DNA of 64,000 bases, from contig CAZBMS010000001.1 in the NCBI GenBank assembly GCA_964493125.1, positions 1 through 64,000 on the forward strand. The letters are read 5' to 3'. Below, piece by piece: positions 7,727-16,346 of this stretch (its first letter is position 1; each line of letters starts with the position of its first letter). The notes under the pieces are model-generated. The model was not told the DNA's origin and made no database searches. It saw only the letters and a program-made list of their open reading frames with translations. The translations under genes and the position numbers were made by a program. Source of the stretch: QGNO01 sp964493125. Lineage in GTDB: Bacteria > Chloroflexota > Dehalococcoidia > Lucifugimonadales > QGNO01.

Positions 7727-8554
7727 ATGAAAATAGAAATCGACAAACCAGAAAACATGTTTCTTGAAGACATTGTGTCAAACGTTAAAGGAATAACGCT
7801 GAAAAGTGATGCTGAACTTCATCAAATGCGCTTGGCGGCGCGGGTTGTATCTGCTGTTATCGAACTTTTACTCGAATCCATTAGGCCGGGTATTAAGGCT
7901 AAGGACCTTGATCGGATAGCAGATTCGGAGATAAAAAGACTAGGAGCTAAGCCCTCATTCAAAGGATATAGAGGATTCCCAGCTACTATTTGTGTATCAT
8001 TTAACGAAGAAATAGTTCACGGTATCCCAGGTGAGAGGATCGTGTCCGATGGTGATGTGTTGAGTTTGGATGTTGGAGCTATAGTGGGCGGATATCATAG
8101 TGATAGCGCAGTGACTGTTGCGGTTGGTGAGGTGGATTCGGAGGTTTTGGATCTTATAGAGGCAACGCGTCTTAGCTTGGAAGAAGGCATATCTAAGGTG
8201 GTTCCTGGAAATCGAATTGGTGATGTGTCTTCGGCGATTCAGAATTTTGCAGAGGCTAGAGGTTACGGTGTAGTTCGTGAGTATGTGGGACATGGAATAG
8301 GTAGGGCTTTGCACGAAGAACCATCTGTACCTAATTTTGGTGATCCGGGAAAGGGTTTGTTATTAAGGCCAGGTATGGTGATTGCAGTAGAGCCCATGCT
8401 CAATATGGGGTCATGGCGAACTAGAGTATTGAAAGACGATTGGACAGTTGTTACTGAAGATGGAGGTATTTCCGCACATTTTGAACATACGATTGCTATA
8501 ACCGAAAAGGGGGCTGAGGTATTAACTAGGCGTACTCATGAAATCGTTAGTTAA
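7727..8554 (+). CDS. map: Methionine aminopeptidase, type I
   Basis: Removes the initiator Met from nascent proteins. The metal ligands of the pita-bread fold are visible: Asp in SLDVGAIVGGYHSD, His in GHGIGRALHEEP, and Glu in VEPM and FEHTIAITE. The protein is 275 residues against about 250 in the family. The first 22 or so residues precede the normal N-terminus (ITLKSDAELHQMRLAARVV), so either there is a short extension or the true start is an internal ATG at 7757. The ribosome binding site is weak at both. It sits between adk and infA. Confidence 0.94.
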   Translation: MKIEIDKPENMFLEDIVSNVKGITLKSDAELHQMRLAARVVSAVIELLLESIRPGIKAKDLDRIADSEIKRLGAKPSFKGYRGFPATICVSFNEEIVHGIPGERIVSDGDVLSLDVGAIVGGYHSDSAVTVAVGEVDSEVLDLIEATRLSLEEGISKVVPGNRIGDVSSAIQNFAEARGYGVVREYVGHGIGRALHEEPSVPNFGDPGKGLLLRPGMVIAVEPMLNMGSWRTRVLKDDWTVVTEDGGISAHFEHTIAITEKGAEVLTRRTHEIVS

Positions 8555-8570
8555 TTAGCCTAAGTTTATT

Positions 8571-8795
8571 ATGGCAAAGAAAGAAGTAGAAAAAATTGAG
8601 GTAGAAGGAGTGGTACTTGAGGCGTTACCAAACGCGGTGTTTAAGGTAGAGCTTGCGAATGGGCACCAAGTGTTAGCGCATATCTCTGGTAAAATGAGAA
8701 TGCACTTTATTAGAGTGCTTACAGGCGACCGAGTTTTGGTGGAGTTGTCGCCTTATGATCTATCTCGGGGAAGGGTTACTTTCCGCTTTAGGTAG
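8571..8795 (+). CDS. infA: Translation initiation factor IF-1
   Basis: This 74-residue S1-type OB-fold protein contains the IF-1 core: VEGVVLEALPNAVFKVELANGH, then VLAHISGKMRMHFIRVLTGDRV and VELSPYDLSRGRVTFRFR. IF-1 blocks the A site during initiation. The map-infA-rpmJ order is the classic arrangement in many Gram-positive and Chloroflexota genomes. Confidence 0.97.
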   Translation: MAKKEVEKIEVEGVVLEALPNAVFKVELANGHQVLAHISGKMRMHFIRVLTGDRVLVELSPYDLSRGRVTFRFR

Positions 8796-8807
8796 GGTGT
8801 GACGATA

Positions 8808-8921
8808 ATGAAAGTTAGAGCTTCAGTAAAGAAAATTTGTGACAAGTGTAAGATAATTAGGCGAGAAAGCCGAGTAAGGGTCATATGTATTAATCGTAAA
8901 CATAAGCAGAGACAAGGTTAA
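8808..8921 (+). CDS. rpmJ: 50S ribosomal protein L36
   Basis: This 37-residue frame has the L36 zinc ligands C11, C14, C27 and H32 and the pattern MKVRASVKKICDKCK, then VICINRKHKQRQG. L36 is a small zinc-binding protein in the large subunit that contacts 23S rRNA. It lies between infA and rpsM as expected. The 43 bases that follow, to the rpsM start, hold nothing I recognise beyond AT-rich sequence. Confidence 0.96.
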   Translation: MKVRASVKKICDKCKIIRRESRVRVICINRKHKQRQG

Positions 8922-8964
8922 GTATGGTCTGCAGATATAATATTTAGTTTAGGTAAGGTTAAAT

Positions 8965-9342
8965 ATGGCACGTGTAGCAGGAGTAGACATTCCGGACGGG
9001 AAGAGAGTAGAAGTTGCTCTCAGGCGTATATATGGCATAGGTCCTAGGATAGCTCTTAGGGTTCTTGATAGCGCTAAAGTAACTGGGAATCCGAGAGTTA
9101 AGGATCTCCCAGAAGATGACTTAAATAGAATTAGGGAAGTTATAGATAAGGAAAATAAGGTGGAGGGGGATTTGCGCAGGGAAGTCAACATGAATATTCG
9201 CAGGCTTATGGATATTGGTAGCTATAGAGGCTTAAGGCATCGGCGCGGTTTGCCTGCGCATGGACAGCGTACCAAAACTAATGCAAGAACAAAGCGAGGA
9301 GGCCGGAGAACCGTTGCTGGCCGTCGCCAAGTAAGAAAGTAG
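8965..9342 (+). CDS. rpsM: 30S ribosomal protein S13
   Basis: This 125-residue protein is the normal S13 length. The N-terminus MARVAGVDIPDGKRVEVALR, the helix-two-turn-helix region YGIGPRIALRVL and the C-terminal GLRHRRGLPAHGQRTKTNAR motif are diagnostic. S13 forms the intersubunit bridge B1a/B1b and touches P-site tRNA. The basic tail ending in RRQVRK is usual. The next gene, rpsK, follows after 15 bases. Confidence 0.97.
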   Translation: MARVAGVDIPDGKRVEVALRRIYGIGPRIALRVLDSAKVTGNPRVKDLPEDDLNRIREVIDKENKVEGDLRREVNMNIRRLMDIGSYRGLRHRRGLPAHGQRTKTNARTKRGGRRTVAGRRQVRK

Positions 9343-9357
9343 TAGGAGAATCAAAAG

Positions 9358-9747
9358 ATGGCGAGAGGAAAATCTAGACCACGTAGAAGAGAAAGGAAAC
9401 ATGTACCTAGGGGTAGAGCTTATATTCACTCTACCTTTAACAACACGTTGATTACTCTTACTGATTTGGACGGAAACGTGCTTTCGTGGGGCAGTTCTGG
9501 AACAGTTGGTTTTAAGGGCTCTAGGAAAGGCACTGCCTTTGCTGCTCAAAGGGCCGCTGAGACTGCCGCTCGTAAGGCTATGGATAACGGAGTACGCGAG
9601 GTAGAGGTTTTTATCAAAGGTCCTGGTGCTGGTAGAGAGGCGGCTATTCGTTCTATACAATCCGCAGGTATAAATGTATCGAGTATACGTGACGTTACCC
9701 CTATACCTCACAATGGCTGTAGGCCGCCGAGTAAAAGGAGAGTTTAA
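9358..9747 (+). CDS. rpsK: 30S ribosomal protein S11
   Basis: This 129-residue protein has the S11 core: AYIHSTFNNTLITLTDLDGN, FKGSRKGTAFAAQRAAE, and the C-terminal DVTPIPHNGCRPPSKRR. S11 lines the platform near the E site. The stop shares a base with the rpsD ATG (TAATG), so the two are translationally coupled. Confidence 0.97.
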   Translation: MARGKSRPRRRERKHVPRGRAYIHSTFNNTLITLTDLDGNVLSWGSSGTVGFKGSRKGTAFAAQRAAETAARKAMDNGVREVEVFIKGPGAGREAAIRSIQSAGINVSSIRDVTPIPHNGCRPPSKRRV

Positions 9748-10373
9748 TGGCTAGGTATACTGGTCCTGCTTGTCGACTTTGTAGGAGGGCAGGAGAAAAA
9801 TTATTTTTAAAAGGTGAACGATGTCACGGCCCAAAGTGCGCTGTTGAACGTCGAAGGCGTCCCCCAGGAGGGGCAATGCCTAGGCGTAGAACGGCAAGTG
9901 ATTGGGGAATTCAGCTTCGTGAGAAACAGAAGGCTCGCGTTACTTTTGGCTTGTTGGAACGCCAATTCCGGAATTATTTTGAGGTCGCGCAAAAAAACCC
10001 TGAAAATACAGGGGAGGCTTTACTTAGGTTGCTTGAGCAACGCCTTGACAACGTGGTGTACAGATTGGATTTCGCTGAATCTAGACAGCAAGCTCGTCAA
10101 ATGGTTAGGCACGGACATTTTATGGTCGATGGGAAGAAGGTAAACATACCATCGTATCAATTGAAGCCAGAGCAGGTTGTGTCATGGAAACCAGCTAATA
10201 CCGATAAGCCCTTTGTGAAAGATCTTGTCTCAGCCATGCCTAGAAAGGCTGTGCCTGGATGGCTAGCTTGTGACTCCAAGAATTTACAGGGGACGGTAGT
10301 TAGAAAGCCAGAAATTGACGAGATGGAGAGCGGAATCGAAACGAGATTGATAGTGGAGTTCTATTCGAAATAA
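9747..10373 (+). CDS. rpsD: 30S ribosomal protein S4, zinc-binding form
   Basis: This 208-residue protein has the S4 domain (RLDNVVYRLDFAESRQQARQ and VRHGHFMVDGKKVNIPSYQ). The N-terminus keeps four cysteines at C9, C12, C26 and C31, so this is the zinc-containing (C+) version. S4 nucleates the 5' domain of 16S rRNA and can repress its own operon in some bacteria. No S4-binding leader is apparent here, since the gene sits inside the long operon. Confidence 0.97.
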   Translation: MARYTGPACRLCRRAGEKLFLKGERCHGPKCAVERRRRPPGGAMPRRRTASDWGIQLREKQKARVTFGLLERQFRNYFEVAQKNPENTGEALLRLLEQRLDNVVYRLDFAESRQQARQMVRHGHFMVDGKKVNIPSYQLKPEQVVSWKPANTDKPFVKDLVSAMPRKAVPGWLACDSKNLQGTVVRKPEIDEMESGIETRLIVEFYSK

Positions 10374-10416
10374 TGGCTATGATGATTAAACATGTGTACC
10401 AATTGGAGGTGCTGCG

Positions 10417-11502
10417 TTGCTGACCCCTGTTTCTGTGATTGAAATTCCTAGGCCTGAGATTAAGGTTGAGGAAATTACTGATGGATATGGCAAGTTTGTC
10501 ATAGGGCCTCTTGAGCGAGGTTACGGCACCACTCTTGGAAATCCCTTGAGGAGAGTTCTATTAAGTTCTATCCCAGGCACGGCAATTACTTGGGTTAAGG
10601 TTGAGGGACTTCCTAAGTCAGAAAAAGTTAGTGGATCTGTTAAGCACGAGTATGAAACGTTGCCTCATGTTAAAGAGGGAGTTTCTGATCTCCTAATGAA
10701 TTTTAAGGCTATAAGACTTCGTTCCCTTACGGATCGTCCTGGTAAGCTCAGGTTAGATGTTCAGGCAGAAGGAGAGGTGACTGCTGGCGATATACTTGCC
10801 TCCGCTGACTTTGAAATAGCTAACCCTGAGCTCCATATTGCTACCCTAGATTCTCCAGAGGCGAAGATGGTAGTAGAGTTCAATGTAGAGCAAGGTGTTG
10901 GGTATGTTCCCGCGGTACAGGGCGATGGCTTACCTATAGGCGTGTTGCCTGTGGATTCAATATACACTCCTGTTCGCCGCGTAAACTTTTCGGTAGACCT
11001 TACAAGAGTTGGGCATAGGACTGACTTTGAGCTACTTGTGATAGAGATATGGACTGATGAGACACTAGGCCCACTTGAAGCCCTTTCGAAAGCAGGAGAG
11101 CTATTGGTTGATCAGTTTTTCCTGTTTTCGAATATTCGCAAGGCCAGTGAGGCAGCGGGTGAAATAGCGTCGTTTTCTGCTGCAGTTCCGGCGGAAGTTT
11201 ATAATATGCCAGTAGAAAAGCTCGATCTTTCATCTCGCACGCTGAATTGTCTGAAACGTGCCCACATAAATCGGGTTGGGGAGGTTTTAGAAAGAGAAAA
11301 ATCAGACCTTCTCAAAATACGTAATTTTGGTCAAAAATCCCTAGATGAACTTTTCAACACGCTTGAGGAGAGAGGTTATCTTCCTAAGGAAGCGCCTGAG
11401 TCTCTAATTGACGGAGAACAGGAAGAAGCGCAGGCAAATTTGGATGAAACAGAGCATCAGGATGAGTTGGATCAAATCTCCTCAGAAAGCGAGGCTAATT
11501 AG
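10417..11502 (+). CDS. rpoA: DNA-directed RNA polymerase subunit alpha
   Basis: This 361-residue protein has both domains. The N-terminal dimerisation domain carries the signature GYGTTLGNPLRRVLLSSIPG. The C-terminal domain, which binds UP elements and activators, contains LDLSSRTLNCLKRAHINRVG and IRNFGQKSLDEL. About 40 extra acidic residues (E, Q, D and S) follow the C-terminal domain. The start is TTG at 10417, six bases after a strong GGAGGT at 10405-10410. It follows rpsD and precedes rplQ as in the alpha operon. Confidence 0.97.
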   Translation: MLTPVSVIEIPRPEIKVEEITDGYGKFVIGPLERGYGTTLGNPLRRVLLSSIPGTAITWVKVEGLPKSEKVSGSVKHEYETLPHVKEGVSDLLMNFKAIRLRSLTDRPGKLRLDVQAEGEVTAGDILASADFEIANPELHIATLDSPEAKMVVEFNVEQGVGYVPAVQGDGLPIGVLPVDSIYTPVRRVNFSVDLTRVGHRTDFELLVIEIWTDETLGPLEALSKAGELLVDQFFLFSNIRKASEAAGEIASFSAAVPAEVYNMPVEKLDLSSRTLNCLKRAHINRVGEVLEREKSDLLKIRNFGQKSLDELFNTLEERGYLPKEAPESLIDGEQEEAQANLDETEHQDELDQISSESEAN

Positions 11503-11504
11503 TC

Positions 11505-11855
11505 GTGAGACACAAGATAGCAGGAAGAAAGCTGAATCGAAATGCTGCACAAAGGAAGCAGCTATATCGTGGCTTGATAAGAGATTTACTCCTTCATGAG
11601 AGAATCATGACCACTGAGGCGAAGGCTAAGGAAGTTCGTGGACTTGCAGAGCGGTTTATTACTTATGGCAAGAAAGGTTCGTTGCACCACCGCCGGCTAG
11701 CGTTGGCGGTCATTCCTGACAAAGATATTGTAGCTAAGGTTTTTGATGATCTTAGCCAAAGGTATGCTGAAAGGGCTGGGGGGTATACGAGAGTTCTTAA
11801 ACTTGAGCCGCGTAAGGGTGATAGTGCTCCAATGGCACTACTGGAGTTGGTTTAG
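11505..11855 (+). CDS. rplQ: 50S ribosomal protein L17
   Basis: This 116-residue protein matches L17: MRHKIAGRKLNRNAAQRKQL, LLLHERIMTTEAKAKEVR, then RYAERAGGYTRVLKLEPRKG followed by MALLELV. L17 lies near the tunnel exit. The start codon is GTG, two bases after the rpoA stop. Confidence 0.97.
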   Translation: MRHKIAGRKLNRNAAQRKQLYRGLIRDLLLHERIMTTEAKAKEVRGLAERFITYGKKGSLHHRRLALAVIPDKDIVAKVFDDLSQRYAERAGGYTRVLKLEPRKGDSAPMALLELV

Positions 11856-11857
11856 CT

Positions 11858-12640
11858 GTGAATGAGTTAAGCGAACACAAGGCAGCACTCGTTGTGGAGT
11901 ATGATGGGACTCGCTATCACGGGTTCCAGGATCAGCCTGAATTGGGCACTGTACAATTTGAGATAGAGTCAGCTATACAGAGGCTAACCTCAGAGAAGGT
12001 AAGAGTTAGGGCTGCTGGTAGAACTGATAGCGGAGTTCATGCAAAGGGTCAAGTAGTTGCTTTTTCTACAGGCAATATGCTCCCTTCACCAAAACTAATA
12101 AGCGGCCTCAATCATTTCTTGCCAGAGGACATTGCAGTTAAAGAGGCTTATCATACGGATTCTGGGTTTGACCCACGTAGGCATGCGCTCAGCAGGCTTT
12201 ATGAGTATGCAATCATTAATAGTCGATCACGTTCTCCGCTTAGGGAACGTTATGCGGTTAGAGTTCGAGAAAAGCTAGACGATTTTGCTATGAGAAAGGC
12301 TCTTAAATATCTTGAGGGTGTACACGATTTTGCAAATCTTAGTGGTCCAGTATTGCCAGGAATGAGTACAATTAGGAATATCTGGTCTACTAGTGTTCAA
12401 CGGAAAGATGACACATTAAAGGTGCGAGTTGAAGCCAACGCGTTCCTTCCTAACCAGATGCGCAGAATCGCGGGGCTATTGGTTGCAGTTGGATCTAAGC
12501 GTGTCCCTGCAGAAGGTGCGCTAGAGACATTGCAGGGTACAATTGACCCCTGGAGTACTGGCGTAGCAAGGACTATGGCTCCCCAAGGTCTATGTCTTAT
12601 GCAAGTAAACTACAAGGATTTTCCACCAGATGGCTACTAA
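11858..12640 (+). CDS. truA: tRNA pseudouridine(38-40) synthase
   Basis: Converts U38-U40 in the tRNA anticodon arm to pseudouridine. The catalytic Asp is D57 in the motif AAGRTDSGVHAKGQVVAF. The C-terminal half has LPNQMRRIAGLLVAVG, typical of TruA. Its 260 residues match the family. The start is GTG two bases after rplQ, and the 3' end overlaps rplM by 11 bases. The rplQ-truA-rplM-rpsI order is widespread in Firmicutes and Chloroflexota. Confidence 0.95.
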   Translation: MNELSEHKAALVVEYDGTRYHGFQDQPELGTVQFEIESAIQRLTSEKVRVRAAGRTDSGVHAKGQVVAFSTGNMLPSPKLISGLNHFLPEDIAVKEAYHTDSGFDPRRHALSRLYEYAIINSRSRSPLRERYAVRVREKLDDFAMRKALKYLEGVHDFANLSGPVLPGMSTIRNIWSTSVQRKDDTLKVRVEANAFLPNQMRRIAGLLVAVGSKRVPAEGALETLQGTIDPWSTGVARTMAPQGLCLMQVNYKDFPPDGY

Positions 12641-13220
12641 TCAACGCAGAACATATAGTCCGAGACACTCAGAAGTAGATAGCAGTTGGCAAATTGTTGA
12701 CGCTGCTGGGAAGCCTCTTGGGAGGTTAGCGGCAGAAATAGCTAGGGTTTTACAAGGTAAACACAAAGCTATTTATACGCCCAGCATGCTAACAGGAGAC
12801 TACGTTATTGTGTTGAATGCTTCGCAAGTTGCAACCACTGGTAAGAAGTTGGAACAGAAGATGTATTATCGCCATTCAGGATATCCAAGCGGGCTGAGAG
12901 CTACACCCCTTAAATCTCTGTTGAATAAGCATCCGGAAAGAGTTATTCAGGCGGCTGTTAAGGGAATGTTGCCTAAGAATTTGCTGGGTAAGCATATGCT
13001 TAGACGGCTCAAAATTTATTCTGGATCGGAGCATCCACATGCTGCTCAAGTTAACGCTAATAAGAACCTCAAAGAATCCACGAAGACTGGCAAAAATGTT
13101 AAGGATGTTGAGGTAAGCAAGACTAGTCGTAAAGATGAAGCAGTAACTCAAGAAGAAGCGTCATCCTTAAGTAAATCTCGAAATGTCACATCTGGGACAA
13201 GAAAGCGGAGGAGTGAATGA
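12630..13220 (+). CDS. rplM: 50S ribosomal protein L13 with C-terminal extension
   Basis: Residues 10 to about 145 are a normal L13: WQIVDAAGKPLGRLAAEIAR, LQGKHKAIYTPSMLTGDYV, YYRHSGYPSGLR and AVKGMLPKNLLGKHMLRRLK. L13 is an early assembly protein of the large subunit. The family length is about 142-147, so the last 50 residues here are extra: a Lys/Ser/Thr-rich, low-complexity tail. The tail frame is continuous and ends in a four-base overlap with rpsI (ATGA), which argues against a frameshift artefact. Confidence 0.96.
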   Translation: MATNQRRTYSPRHSEVDSSWQIVDAAGKPLGRLAAEIARVLQGKHKAIYTPSMLTGDYVIVLNASQVATTGKKLEQKMYYRHSGYPSGLRATPLKSLLNKHPERVIQAAVKGMLPKNLLGKHMLRRLKIYSGSEHPHAAQVNANKNLKESTKTGKNVKDVEVSKTSRKDEAVTQEEASSLSKSRNVTSGTRKRRSE

Positions 13221-13612
13221 CTCAGCAAAGATACTATCATGGATTGGGCAAGCGTAAGACTGCCATTGCACAGGTCAGACTTTTCTTGGAGCCGGGCGGA
13301 GTTTTTGTAAATGGAAAACCTATAGACGAAGCGATGCCTTGGAAGCCATGGCAGGAGATGGCTCTAAAACCTTTAGAAGTTACTGGGAGTGTTGGTAAAT
13401 ACAGTATTAAAACAAAGGTGGAAGGCGGCGGATCAAGCAGCCGCGCGTGGGCTGTTGGACATGGAGTTGCAAGAGCACTTGTATCTTTGGATGAAGGATT
13501 CAGGAAAGAATTACGTCGACACGGATTACTAACTCGGGATTCGAGAATAAAGGAAAGCAAGAAGTATGGGCTGAAGCGAGCTAGGAAGGCCCAGCAATAC
13601 AGCAAGCGCTAA
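13217..13612 (+). CDS. rpsI: 30S ribosomal protein S9
   Basis: This 131-residue protein has the S9 pattern: YYHGLGKRKTAIAQVRLF at the start, GGGSSSRAWAVGHGVARAL in the middle, and the basic tail ending GLKRARKAQQYSKR, whose final residues reach the P-site tRNA anticodon. It is the last gene of the ribosomal operon. The next gene is convergent, with a short hairpin in between. Confidence 0.97.
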   Translation: MTQQRYYHGLGKRKTAIAQVRLFLEPGGVFVNGKPIDEAMPWKPWQEMALKPLEVTGSVGKYSIKTKVEGGGSSSRAWAVGHGVARALVSLDEGFRKELRRHGLLTRDSRIKESKKYGLKRARKAQQYSKR

Positions 13613-13628
13613 ACCCAGTTATAGCATC

Positions 13629-13646
13629 GCCCTCGAATTAGAGGGC
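13629..13646 (+). terminator. Hairpin between convergent rpsI and phosphohexomutase genes
   Basis: GCCCTC and GAGGGC form a perfect 6-bp stem around the 6-base loop GAATTA. It lies between two convergent operons, where a shared terminator is expected. No good T-tract follows on either strand, so an intrinsic terminator is only a moderate call. Confidence 0.45.
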
Positions 13647-13665
13647 CTTCACATTGAGATTTGTG

Positions 13666-15084
13666 TTAGACGCCTGCTAATAGGCGCCCCTCTTCCAGCA
13701 GCAGTGAAACATGGTTTTCTTTTCTGGACTCTGCATAGATTCTTAACAAGGGTTCAGTGCCTGAAAAACGGATTAGAAGCCAGCTACCGTCTTCTAGTGT
13801 GTAGCGAACTCCGTCATTATCGTCACGATTTAAGACATTCAATCCGATTAGCGACCCTAGTATTTTTGAATGTACGCGACTTTCAACTTTCTTACGGTCT
13901 TCCCCAGAAAACTGAACGTCAAGACGGTCGTAGTAGTGGTCGCCAACTTTGCTGAATAAATACTCCAATAGTTCCGAGGGTCGCTTGCCAGTTTTTATGA
14001 CCATGTCTATAAGGAATAAGCCACTTAGAATTCCGTCACGTTCTGGTATGTGACCTCTAAATGCGAACCCGCCACTTTCTTCCCCGGCTGCTAAGGCATT
14101 TTCCTTTATCATTAATGGCCCCAATGATTTGAATCCAACAGGAGCTTCATATACTGGTACGTTGAAAAGCTCGCCTAATCTGTAAATCATACTAGTCATA
14201 GTTATTGATTTTACTAATGGCCCGGTTTGCTTTCTTTGTTCTAGTAGATACATAACTAACAGCGAGAAAGTCTGGAGTGTATTGATGAACCTACCTTTTT
14301 CATCTATCAATCCAACCCGATCAGCGTCACCGTCCAGGGCTATGCCTATATCGGCTCCACTCGATTGGACGCATTCTGCAAGAGGAGTTAAATTATGTTT
14401 GACTGGCTCCGGCTGGATCATTCCTGGAAATGCGGGATTGGGGGTCGCTCTGATCTCGCTTATGGTCGTTTTCCCTCCTTCTAAGAGCTGCGTGAGATAA
14501 CCTCCTCCCGCACCATGCATTGCGTCTACCACAACCTTCAACCCACTATTTCTAATAGTGGTCAAGTTTACGAGCTTGGCAAGGTGATTAATGTAAGGGG
14601 TGGTAGGGTCTATATCTTGCAATAGATTTTGCTGACGTGCTTCGTCCAGGGAAAGCATTTCTATAGAACCTTTTGAGGCTTTGTTGATCTCTGTTTCTAA
14701 GTCTTCCACTACTTCCGCTGATGCACTGCCTGCGTATTCTGGTTTGTATTTGAATCCATTCCAATTTGGCGGGTTATGGCTAGCGGTAATTACTACGCCT
14801 CCTCCAGCAGACCGATCCATTATGTTGTAACTTACTGCAGGAGTTGGTGCGGTTGTAGAACAGAGGTAGGTGGGCACTTGAAGAGCGGTTGTGACCCTTG
14901 CTACCTCGGAAGCGAAATCTTTAGATCCAAAACGGGTATCATATCCTACTACTAGGCCGCGTTGATCTAACCCCCTCTTTTTTAAATACAGTGCAGTGCC
15001 AGCTGCGCAGGCTCTCACATTCTCTGCGGTGTAATCCCAGCCGATTAGTGCGCGCCAACCGTCTGTACCGAATCGGATGGTCAT
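13666..15084 (-). CDS. Phosphoglucomutase/phosphomannomutase family protein
   Basis: An alpha-D-phosphohexomutase that moves phosphate between C1 and C6 of a hexose. The phosphoserine is S102 in TASHNPP. The metal loop DGDADR is at 251-256, the sugar-binding GEESGG at 334-339, and the phosphate-binding FSGTEPLLRIYAE is near the C-terminus. All four domains appear complete in 472 residues. Substrate (glucose, mannose or glucosamine phosphate) cannot be read from the motifs. It is the last gene of the SAM-riboswitch operon, 13 bases after metK, an unexpected companion for methionine-cycle genes. Confidence 0.92.
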   Translation of the reverse strand: MTIRFGTDGWRALIGWDYTAENVRACAAGTALYLKKRGLDQRGLVVGYDTRFGSKDFASEVARVTTALQVPTYLCSTTAPTPAVSYNIMDRSAGGGVVITASHNPPNWNGFKYKPEYAGSASAEVVEDLETEINKASKGSIEMLSLDEARQQNLLQDIDPTTPYINHLAKLVNLTTIRNSGLKVVVDAMHGAGGGYLTQLLEGGKTTISEIRATPNPAFPGMIQPEPVKHNLTPLAECVQSSGADIGIALDGDADRVGLIDEKGRFINTLQTFSLLVMYLLEQRKQTGPLVKSITMTSMIYRLGELFNVPVYEAPVGFKSLGPLMIKENALAAGEESGGFAFRGHIPERDGILSGLFLIDMVIKTGKRPSELLEYLFSKVGDHYYDRLDVQFSGEDRKKVESRVHSKILGSLIGLNVLNRDDNDGVRYTLEDGSWLLIRFSGTEPLLRIYAESRKENHVSLLLEEGRLLAGV

Positions 15085-15097
15085 ATGGAGGTCTCCT

Positions 15098-16309
15098 TTA
15101 ACTTATTCCAGCTTCAGCCTTAAGCAATTCAGCTTTGTCAGTTTGCTCCCATGGGAGGTCCAAGTCGTTACGTCCAAAGTGTCCGTAGGCTGCCGTTTGC
15201 TTGTATATAGGTCGGCGTAAGTCTAGCTTGTTGATTATGGCGTCAGGTCGTAGATCAAAGTGTTTATTGATTAGATCAAGAATTATCTCGTCAGAGACTT
15301 TACCAGTATCGAAAGTTTCTATACTAACTGATATAGGGCTAGCTACACCTATGGCGTAGGAGATCTGTACTTCAACTCTTTCAGCTAATTGTGCTGCTAC
15401 AACGTTTTTTGCTACCCACCGAGCGGCATAAGCAGCAGACCTGTCCACTTTTGTAGGGTCCTTTCCTGAAAAAGCCCCTCCGCCGTGCCTAGCAGCTCCT
15501 CCATAAGTATCCACTAGAATCTTGCGGCCAGTTAGCCCAGTATCAGCATGTGGCCCTCCGATAACGAATCGACCGGATGGGTTAATGAAAAACTTCGTTT
15601 CCTTGTCGATAAGATTGGAGGGTATAACTTTTTCAATTACGGCTTTATGCAAATCAGCAGTCAATTCGCTGATGGTGACTTCGGGTGAATGTTGTGTGCT
15701 AAGCACCACAGTATGAACCCGCTTAGGCTTACCATATGCGTACTCTATAGTTACTTGGGATTTCCCGTCTGGTCGCAAGTATCCTAATTGCCCAGTTTTA
15801 CGAACTATTGAAAGTTGCTGGGCCAGTTTGTGAGCGAGCGATATTGGTAATGGCATAAGTTCTGGAGTTTCGTCACAGGCAAATCCCACCATCATTCCTT
15901 GATCCCCAGCCCCGGTTGTTTCTTCTTCTTGACTGTTCGATTCCCCACGTGTCTCTAGTGAATTGGTAACGGCTACTGATATGTCAGGTGATTGTTCTTG
16001 TACAGATACCATTACACCGCATGTCTTGGAGTCGATACCGAAATCTGCGTTGATATATCCGACCTCTTGTAAGGTGTTCCTTGCTATCTGAGCAATATCT
16101 ACATAGCTTGTAGTAGTTATTTCTCCCATAACTACTACAAGCCCAGTTGTGGTAGTTACCTCGCAGGCTACCCTGGCTAGTGGATCTTGACTCAGGATAA
16201 CATCTAATATGCCATCTGAAATTTGATCGCAAAGCTTGTCTGGGTGTCCTTCAGTTACCGATTCAGAGGTGAATAAGTAAGAAGATGATTCTAGAAAACT
16301 TGGTGCCAA
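15098..16309 (-). CDS. metK: S-adenosylmethionine synthetase
   Basis: Makes SAM from methionine and ATP. Diagnostic motifs include SVTEGHPDKLCDQISDGILD near the N-terminus, the GAGDQGMMVGFA ATP-binding segment and GGGAFSGKDPTKVDRSAAY. At 403 residues it is full length. The start is TTG at 16309, preceded by GGAGGA seven bases upstream on the coding strand. It lies downstream of ahcY in an operon headed by a SAM-I riboswitch, so high SAM should turn its expression down. Confidence 0.97.
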   Translation of the reverse strand: MAPSFLESSSYLFTSESVTEGHPDKLCDQISDGILDVILSQDPLARVACEVTTTTGLVVVMGEITTTSYVDIAQIARNTLQEVGYINADFGIDSKTCGVMVSVQEQSPDISVAVTNSLETRGESNSQEEETTGAGDQGMMVGFACDETPELMPLPISLAHKLAQQLSIVRKTGQLGYLRPDGKSQVTIEYAYGKPKRVHTVVLSTQHSPEVTISELTADLHKAVIEKVIPSNLIDKETKFFINPSGRFVIGGPHADTGLTGRKILVDTYGGAARHGGGAFSGKDPTKVDRSAAYAARWVAKNVVAAQLAERVEVQISYAIGVASPISVSIETFDTGKVSDEIILDLINKHFDLRPDAIINKLDLRRPIYKQTAAYGHFGRNDLDLPWEQTDKAELLKAEAGIS

Positions 16310-16346
16310 TTAATGTTCCTCCTTTAGATAAGTGCCGTGGACGAGT

